NCBI GenBank assembly: GCA_013398015.1
Contig: VZRR01012749.1
Location: 62,001 to 126,000, forward strand
DNA from: Oreocharis arfaki
Taxonomy: Eukaryota > Chordata > Aves > Passeriformes > Paramythiidae
Direction: 5' to 3'
Length of the DNA stretch: 64,000 nt
Shown: positions 58,301-64,000 of the stretch, one piece after another
Numbering within the stretch: the first letter of the stretch is position 1
Layout: the number at the start of each line of letters is the position of its first letter
Notes under the pieces: generated by a model
Database searches by the model: none
What the model was told of the DNA's origin: nothing
What the model saw: only the letters and a program-made list of their open reading frames with translations
Translations under genes and position numbers: made by a program

Positions 58301-61300
58301 TTTAAAATATCTGTGATGGTGTTTGTACTGTCCAACTCCTGTAGCAGTGGTGCTTCAGGCTGAGAGTCTGAGCACACCCAGTGCTACCACTGGGTGTCTC
58401 CTTAACTTAAAAATGCTTCTGTTGTGTCAGTACATGTTGGGAAAATCGACCCTGAAGTCACAGTGTTGCTGTGTCAGCTTTGCTGAACTTCAGAGTTCAT
58501 CAAGAAACTCCCAAGTATGCTCTGCTTTGTGAGCAGTTTGGGGCTAGTGTCAGTTAAGTCAGTACATCTTGTATTAGAGCTTCCTGTTTTTAAGGGTTTG
58601 TAGAGCAACTTTACTTCCAACCTGAATTTATTTCTAGATGGATGGGTTTTTTTCTGATGTACGAATACGTTTTTAGTTGTCTGCTGTTCTATGTGGATGT
58701 AATTAATTCTGGGGGTTTTTTGGGTTTTTACCTTTGCAGTCTCAAAGGTTAGCTTTTCTCATACTGAATCGCCGTGTTTTTAAAACAATAAATGAAAAAA
58801 AGGAGCTTTTCTGCTCTTAGCTGAAATGCCTACTCAGCATATAGACAGAATTTTAGTCTGTATAGTAATGACTCATCCACTTGCCTTTTTTTTATTTTGA
58901 AGAACATAACTTTGTTTAGTGGTTTTGTTTTTTCTTTAAAAACACAAACAAACTGGGATGGCTTGTGTGAAACTCACACACAAACAGCTGTGTAAGGAAC
59001 AGCAGTGTGCTTAGCTCAGCTTGCATTCCGAGAGGCATGTGGCTTGTCTCTTCCTCATTTAGTTTGTTTTTTTTTTCTTTTTTTCTGGTTCTAGATGTGT
59101 TTAGCATTCCTCTCACACAGTTCATTGTTGTCTCTGGGCTTTTGACTGATCATTTATCTCATTGCTAGACTATTCAGAAAACCAGGTTGAAATGTTGACA
59201 GAAGAGTTTCAGGGATTAAACAGATCAGGCTGTTTGTGTTCTCTCTTCAGCCTGGAGTTTGGTTCTCCTGTGCTTGTGCATTTTGTTGTGACAGTGTGTG
59301 AGTTCGGGAAGGTTAGACTGTAGCTGATCAACTGTTACTGATTAGTGTGTTCTGTATCTCACAGCTCCCAGTTCTCATTTAGTACTTGGCTCCTCCAGCT
59401 TCTGGCGAGCTGTGCAGGCTGCCCTGAGCCTGTGCCTGGAAACCTGTGGAGAAAGACAGTGATGATTGGGGGTTCAAGTGATGAGGGTTACTGAAGTGTT
59501 CATATACCTGTTGGTGGTTATCCTCATCTTCTGGATCCCTGCATTTAACTGTTTAATGGCAAATCTGTGATGGTCTGGCAGTGCAGGAGTTCCTGAAGGG
59601 CTGGGCTGTAAAAAAGTATTTTTGTTTAAGTAATTTGGGCTTGTAGCTCTTGTGTGGAGTCAGTGATTCAGCAGTTGAGTAGAAGTCCAGTTTACTGAGT
59701 GCAACGTTTACTACTGTGTTTCTTCTGCCTTTTATGACTTCTTTGGGCTTCTTAATATTTCATCCCCATGCTTGCCTAGTTGGATATGTTGCTTTCTAGG
59801 AGGTCAGTCCGGGTCAGTCAGACGTGCTGAACACCAGCGAGCCCCTAACGCCGTCCCAGAAGGAAATCCAGCGTCAGTCCACGCTGCAGCTGCTGCGCAA
59901 GGTGATGCAGATCCCCGAGAACGAGTCGGAGCTGGCAGAGATCTTCACCCTCATCCATGAGCTCAACAGCTCCCGGCTCATCCTGTCCAACGTGAGCGAG
60001 GAGACAGTGACCATCGAGCAGACGTCGTGGTCCAACTACTACGAGTCTCCGTGTGTGCAGTGCCTCCTCTGCAACAGCCCCTTGTTCAAAGGGGGGCAGA
60101 AGTAAGATTCTGCTTTGGACTTTGACTCTTTCACACTCATGCTGATTTTCTTTGTTCTGAGTCTGCCTGAAATAATATTTGCTTTAGCCCCTGGTAGTGA
60201 AGCTGGTGAAAGTGACACTGAATAAGCTAAATGTGTGTGGAAAGGGTTTAGCAGGATCAAAGAGTGACTGCTACATCTAGATGTAACTTTTTTCTTACTA
60301 AAATAGAATATTTTCATTGGTCATCCCCTCTTTGTTTTCCATTCTGATGCTTTGAGGCTGAGAGAGGAAAACTTGTGGGTTCTCCCACAAGTGATCTCCC
60401 TTTTCTCTCTCTCCCTGGTCTGAATATTTCCTGTGTGGATCTTTTTGCTTATTATAATTTTATTCCTTTCATTTCTTAGTGTGTGCTTGAGTGAATTCTT
60501 TTTTGAAACAAATATCCAGATTGAAACCTGAAGGACTTTCAGAAACTCCCAGTGCATAGGCTAGATTACCTTAACTAGATTTGTATGAAAGCCTGTAGAA
60601 TGTCTCCTCACTGAGTCTGCCAGGCATCCCTGTTTCTAAAAGCATAATCTAAAATATTTCCCCCAGCAAAATGTCAGGGAGTTTTAATGTTGTGTTTCTT
60701 TCTTCCAGAAAAAAATTCTTGATACAAATGATGGATGTTTGCTTTGGTCAGGCTAGAGCTAACAGATCTTCCCAGAAGAGACACTTCTTATGCTCTTTAG
60801 TTTTTTCAGAACAGAGCAATCTCACACCTTATCCCTCACCTTGGGACTTAACAATGTGCGCTTTGTAAATCCTTGCCTGTGCCTGGCTGCTTTGCAGTGC
60901 TCTGCATGTGGGACTCTCCCATGTACTTGCACAGGCTCTAATTGAAGCCCTGCCTGTGGGAAGGAGGTGACTCTGGCTTTGATTCCTTTTTTCTCAGGTG
61001 GACAGCAGTATTTCAGCCACTGGCACTCTCCTGTCTGAACATCCCCCTCGGCAGTGAGCAGACCTTTCTGAACCTCTGTGTGCAGGGACAGGCTGTTGGG
61101 TAGAATGTGTTACTGATCACCACAGCAATGGGACAGACACTTCTCCCAGGGCAGCTGAGGCCGTAGGTTTTCTCCACCTCTCCAATAGTATGTGCCCAGT
61201 GTATGGAGCTGGAGGGATGCTCTAGTGCTGTTAAAAGAATTTGAGCAGTGACCTGACTCTGCCAGGGAAATCTGTTTTAAAATGTAACTTTTCCTGGTGT

Positions 61301-63500
61301 GAAGTGATGTGGTGATCTGGCTTAGACTTACATGATAATGAACTCATGTCAACTAGAATGTCTAAAGTTACTGCAGGGCTGGACTAAAAAACCCACTGGC
61401 TTCACTCAGAATGTTTTTTTGTTGTGTGTTGCAGTTCCCTTGCTGGTCCTCAGGAGTGCTGGCTGCTGACAGCCAATCGGTTACAGGTGGTTACAGCTCA
61501 GGTCAAAGTGTGTTTAAACCTGCAGTGTCTGGCCCTCCACAGCTTCACTGACATTTACACAGGTAGGAAAGATGTGAGCATACTAACATACAGCATGACT
61601 ATGGTCTGAACCCTTTGGAAGCCTTGGGATTGTGTAAGGCCGTTGTCCAGGCACAGAAAAGCTTGTTCCCTTCCCAGTGCACTAAATTAAAATTATTTTT
61701 TAATTGCTTCTGCTTATTCTGCAAGTAAATCTGTATTTATAAGTGAAAACACATGAATGTTCTGGTGAGGAAGACCTTGCCTTAATTCACTGGTGTAAAT
61801 CTCCTCTGTGTGAATGTTGAGTTCTGCAAGGCAACCCCTGAGATCATAGTCAGAGATTTCTCTGGAGAGTGCTGTTTCTCAGTGTTGGCTAGTGAGGAGA
61901 TGGATTGGCAGCTGTTCCTTGTAGCTTTTTAAATTCAAAGACGAGTCTGTGAAAGGAACTAATCTTTCAGCAGGGAACTCTGCACTTCAGAGGTGCAGAA
62001 GCCCTGTCTGTGTTTCCATTATCCTCTAAACTGTACTTATGTGAGTGTGTTGTGTATTAGTGAGGAAGATCTGCAGCCCTACAGACAATAACTCTCTTGT
62101 TTTAACTGCAGGCCTTTTCAATGTGGGTAACAAATTGTTAGTGAGCTTGGATCTTCTGTTTGCAATCCGAAACCACATTAAACTTGGAGAGGATCCCAGA
62201 GTAGCTGTTGGCAATATCCTTGACTCTGTTCAGGAGCAAACTGGTGGGTTTTCCTTCTTGCTTTTTACCGTAACACACCAAACTCTGACCTGATGATGAT
62301 TGGTAGGTTATAAAAAGGCAAACCTCACCTGTTTTGGTGTGGTATGTTTCTATTCACTTCCTAAACCAAACAGTACCTCTGTGACCAGTTCTTTGTAACA
62401 ATTCTCTGGAGGGCAGGTTTGTTTTTTTCCTGCATAGGAGAGCCCTACTACCTCTCCACTGGCTTTAAGAAGTGAAAACTGTAACAGTGGCATGTTCTCT
62501 TTTCAGAAAAAAGCCTAAGCTCTGATGAGCAGGATCAGCTCCAGGAACTGCTGTGCAATGGCTACTGGGCCTTCGAGTGCCTGACAGTCCGGGATTACAA
62601 TGATATGATCTGTGGAATCTGTGGCATAACCCCCAAGGTGGAAATAGCCCAGAGGAATACAGAAAATGTCCTAGCACTGAAAAATATAGAGGTAGGTTTT
62701 TCCCACAGTTCACATCCTGTTCGTGTTCAAAGCAGATCATAATGATTTTTTGCTGACTCTGGTCTTCATGATGCACAATAAATACATGAGGCCTTTGTGA
62801 GTGGTTTTCTGCTGATGCGTGGCAAGAGGATGTGGCTGGAGCAGCAATGCCTATGCTTCCTTTTAGAGGGGTTGATGTGTAGTTCAGGGCAAACAAGATC
62901 CTCTGTTTCTGGACCTCAGCTTTTGTCCAGCAGCCTCGGGCAGTAGGAACCTTGGATGGAAGTTGTTGAATTTGGTCTTCTTTCTTTGACATGAGTATAT
63001 TCTTTTTTCCCTCAAGTTTCCCTGAGGTGCTGTCTTCTCTAATGGGGAAAAAAGCCCTACTAGGAGAATGTAGCATGTCTGGCTTTTATGTCAAATATGA
63101 CAAATTTTGAGTCTTGATGCAAAGTGGTTGTGGGAAGCTTTAGGAGACTAAAATCATCTTGTTATATTTGGGCTGAGCACTCTCCTGTATAGTCCTCATG
63201 CCCTGTGTGAGACTGACACAAAACTGTCAAATGAACTGTGGTTATTTGTATTTGACCAGTGTGTTTCTTCCTCTCCGTAGTTTACTTGGCCAGAATACTT
63301 GCCATCAAGTGAAGTGAATGTAGAAGACTTTTGGTCCACGATGGAGACGGAGGTGATTGAGCAAGTGGCTTTTCCTTCTAGCATCCCCATCACAAAGTTT
63401 GATGCCTCTATTGTTGCTCCTTTCTTCCCTCCACTGATGAGAGGAGCGGTGGTGATCAATACAGAGAAGGACAAGAACCCGCACGCACAGCCAGTGCCAG
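49338..63500 (+). CDS. HMGXB3: HMG-box containing protein 3, 5' part of gene (runs off the right edge)
   Basis: Fifteen coding exons, all in phase: 49338-49483, 49909-50083, 50512-51075, 51744-51842, 53354-53485, 55488-55903, 56256-56431, 56719-56816, 57374-57472, 58003-58152, 59800-60101, 61435-61562, 62112-62243, 62507-62691 and 63281-63500. They give 1007 codons plus one base; the C-terminal part lies outside. The protein starts MEAPYDGTEVTVVMEE at a good Kozak ATG (GCCATGG), then a lysine-rich stretch, an HMG box (about 46-107), a long variable region, two like zinc ribbons (340-361 and 648-669), and a well conserved region with more CxxC pairs. It follows mammalian HMGXB3 closely along its whole length. 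HMGXB3 is a little-studied nuclear protein; the HMG box suggests DNA binding. Human HMGXB3 lies at 5q32 beside CSF1R. Confidence 0.95.
49909..50083 (+). CDS. HMGXB3: HMGXB3 HMG-box exon
   Basis: The exon starts by completing the Arg of KKPR and encodes SAYLLYYYDIYLKVQQELP, then EINKKISESWRLLSVAEKSYY, the three-helix HMG pattern with the conserved SAY start and W in helix 2. Sequence-specific HMG boxes bend DNA. The first coding exon before it supplies a basic PSKKKKKHK stretch that can serve as a nuclear localisation signal. Confidence 0.93.
50512..51075 (+). CDS. HMGXB3: HMGXB3 large variable exon
   Basis: This 564-nt exon encodes 188 residues, starting NSKASTRTAVVPDIPGFRKI. After the conserved DYIIIPK stretch it is rich in Ser, Glu, Val and Ala and probably disordered. 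It differs most from the mammalian protein. The start and the GVSVVTV end are the conserved anchors. It ends in phase 0 before GTGAGT. Confidence 0.88.
53354..53485 (+). CDS. HMGXB3: HMGXB3 zinc ribbon 1 exon
   Basis: A 44-codon exon holding one zinc-ribbon-like unit with Cys340, Cys345, Cys358 and Cys361 (spacing C-x4-C-x12-C-x2-C). Its frame RGHGNCTNPGCS...YVTRHKPPKCPTCG is matched by a second unit at 58003-58152. The exon is in phase 0 at both ends, so the module could have been duplicated as a unit. Confidence 0.9.
55488..56816 (+). CDS. HMGXB3: HMGXB3 linker exons 8-10
   Basis: Three exons (55488-55903, 56256-56431, 56719-56816) encode the Ser/Glu-rich linker between the zinc ribbons. 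Conserved islands are EAVSQLLN, EWEEVIVSE, KPSLLAAARPMRAILPAP and GLKPSTLKQLGQ. The first ends in phase 2, the second in phase 1 and the third in phase 0. The last has an unusually weak donor, AAG then GTTTTTC, yet the frame continues correctly. Confidence 0.85.
57374..57472 (+). CDS. HMGXB3: HMGXB3 short exon before zinc ribbon 2
   Basis: A 99-nt exon between TCTCTAG and GTGAGA encodes 33 residues ending QVKVVEVKPDIFPSYKYSC and TVTL. This is one of the best conserved parts of the protein against the mammalian sequence. Confidence 0.9.
57909..57962 (-). mobile_element. CR1 LINE 3' tip
   Basis: The plus strand reads ATCATAGAGTCATTCAGGCT, then GGAAAAGACCTTTAAGATCA and TGGAGTCCAAC. This is the reverse complement of the CR1 3' end (GTTGGACTCGATGATCT..., ...TTTTCCAACC..., ATTCTATGAT). 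Only about 54 bases remain. It sits in an HMGXB3 intron and ends 40 bases before the acceptor of the zinc ribbon 2 exon. Confidence 0.8.
58003..58152 (+). CDS. HMGXB3: HMGXB3 zinc ribbon 2 exon
   Basis: A 50-codon exon with Cys648, Cys653, Cys666 and Cys669, the same C-x4-C-x12-C-x2-C spacing as ribbon 1, in the frame RGRGKCKNPSCS...YTNRHKPRICPSCG. Zinc binding is inferred from the Cys pattern. The exon is phase 0 at both ends. Confidence 0.9.
58153..59799 (+). other. HMGXB3: HMGXB3 intron
   Basis: A 1.6-kb intron with a pyrimidine-rich acceptor (GTTGCTTTCTAG). It contains T-runs at about 58249-58264 and 59067-59085 and no recognised gene or repeat family. The other long introns (51843-53353, 53486-55487, 60102-61434, 62692-63280) likewise show nothing beyond simple A/T runs such as TATATATATA near 54741. 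Confidence 0.75.
59800..60101 (+). CDS. HMGXB3: HMGXB3 conserved core exon
   Basis: A 302-nt exon of strikingly higher GC than its introns. It encodes QKEIQRQSTLQLLRKVMQIP, then LIHELNSSRLILSNVSEETV, and ends in a CLLCNSPLFKGGQ zinc-like pair. It is almost identical to the mammalian protein, which marks the strongest constraint in the window. It ends in phase 2, completed by the next exon (NSLAGPQECW). Confidence 0.93.
61435..62691 (+). CDS. HMGXB3: HMGXB3 core exons 14-16
   Basis: Exons 61435-61562, 62112-62243 and 62507-62691 encode a compact conserved block: CLNLQCLALHSFTDIYTG, LFNVGNKLLVSLDLLFAIRN and CLTVRDYNDMICGICGITPK. The last carries a CxxC pair. The phases 1, 1 and 0 chain correctly. 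Confidence 0.92.
63281..63500 (+). CDS. HMGXB3: HMGXB3 last exon inside the window
   Basis: Starts after CTCTCCGTAG and encodes FTWPEYLPSSEVNVEDFW through IPITKFDAS and PPLMRGAVVINTEKDKN, ending in phase 1 before GTAATG. The remaining 500 bases of the window are intron with no further exon seen, so the C-terminal part of the protein lies to the right. Confidence 0.9.
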
Positions 63501-64000
63501 GTAATGGCTCAGGTTGTGCTTGTGAAGGGAGTGCTTGATGTGTTGGTGACTTCAGTCTTGGTGATGTTTAGCATTTAGAATTGCTGATTGTGTGACACTT
63601 TAAAAGATAGGTGTGCTGAGAAAAGACAGGAACACTGGGGTGAGTTCAGCAAGTTTTTACAGAACTTGAGAAAAGACTAGGAGAGTGACGTGCTAGTCCT
63701 GATCACAGCTGTCAACATTCAGTGTATCCACTGCATATTTACTGCATGGAACAAAAAACAGTGAGAGGAATCTCAGACCTGAGAGCTAAGATCAGTTAGC
63801 AGCCGGTTCCTTTAAGAATTTAGGTATTGGGTATAAGAAGGAAAACTGGCTTTGCAAGCTTAACGAGTGCTTGAGTTGGCTTTGCAGACAGGGCTGCAGC
63901 TGCTTCAGAGTTGGGCTGCAAAAGAGCTACTGGGCTTTTGTGGAAGTGGAGCTCCAGAGAAAGAACCAGGGAGATGTGAAGGCTGAGCCTGGAGCTGCTC

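Noticed and set aside
1..64000. CRISPR arrays, operons, prophage or other prokaryotic systems
   Set aside because: The genes are spliced vertebrate genes, and no regularly spaced identical repeats or prokaryotic signals were seen.
1..64000. Endogenous retrovirus copies
   Set aside because: No gag, pol or env similarity, no primer-binding site and no paired long terminal repeats were recognised on either strand.
1..64000. tRNA, rRNA and microRNA genes
   Set aside because: No cloverleaf with A and B boxes, no rRNA similarity and no hairpin I could support as a microRNA were seen. A covariance-model search would be decisive.

Overview
This is a stretch of vertebrate nuclear DNA, most probably from a bird. 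The genes have vertebrate exon-intron structure with GT-AG junctions and compact introns. There are CR1-family LINE fragments with avian-type 3' ends. It carries an intact neuropeptide Y receptor of the Y7 type, a gene kept in birds and other vertebrates but lost in placental mammals. The gene set (a probable FLT4 first exon, NPY7R, HMGXB3) fits the part of bird chromosome 13 that corresponds to human 5q32-5q35; that assignment is inference. The sequence is a draft assembly with 16 N at 2690-2706 and one ambiguous base at 2864-2865.

Layout. 1-3.7 kb: a GC-rich CpG island holding what looks like the signal-peptide exon of FLT4 (VEGF receptor 3, minus strand, body off the left edge), followed by CA/TG-rich minisatellite-like DNA. 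3.7-6.9 kb: no gene seen. 7.0-12.8 kb: a complete minus-strand gene of six coding exons for a 427-residue RING / coiled-coil / PRY-SPRY protein of the TRIM superfamily with no B-box, driven from a CpG island at 12.5-13.0 kb. 13-30 kb: intergenic DNA with two relic MIR SINEs and a possible upstream noncoding exon near 24.3 kb. 30.1-31.7 kb: NPY7R in a single coding exon. 31.7-47.2 kb: gene-poor DNA with two ancient CR1 relics (37.1-37.5 and 39.3-39.5 kb) and a broken, intronless copy of the MKRN2 (makorin-2) mRNA (39.58-40.67 kb). 47.2-48.03 kb: a CR1 LINE 3' fragment interrupted by two insertions, which abuts the next CpG island. 48.03-64 kb: the CpG-island promoter and the first 17 exons (2 noncoding, 15 coding, 1007 codons) of HMGXB3, plus strand, continuing past the right edge.

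The genes do not form an operon-like or functional unit. They are independent loci: a probable receptor kinase for lymphatic growth factors, a probable E3 ubiquitin ligase, a peptide-hormone GPCR, and an HMG-box nuclear protein with a duplicated zinc ribbon. I found no convincing new biological system. The points most worth checking are the B-box-less TRIM-like gene, the makorin-2 retropseudogene, the twin zinc ribbons of HMGXB3, the probable FLT4 exon beside the assembly gap, and the undecided N-terminus of NPY7R.
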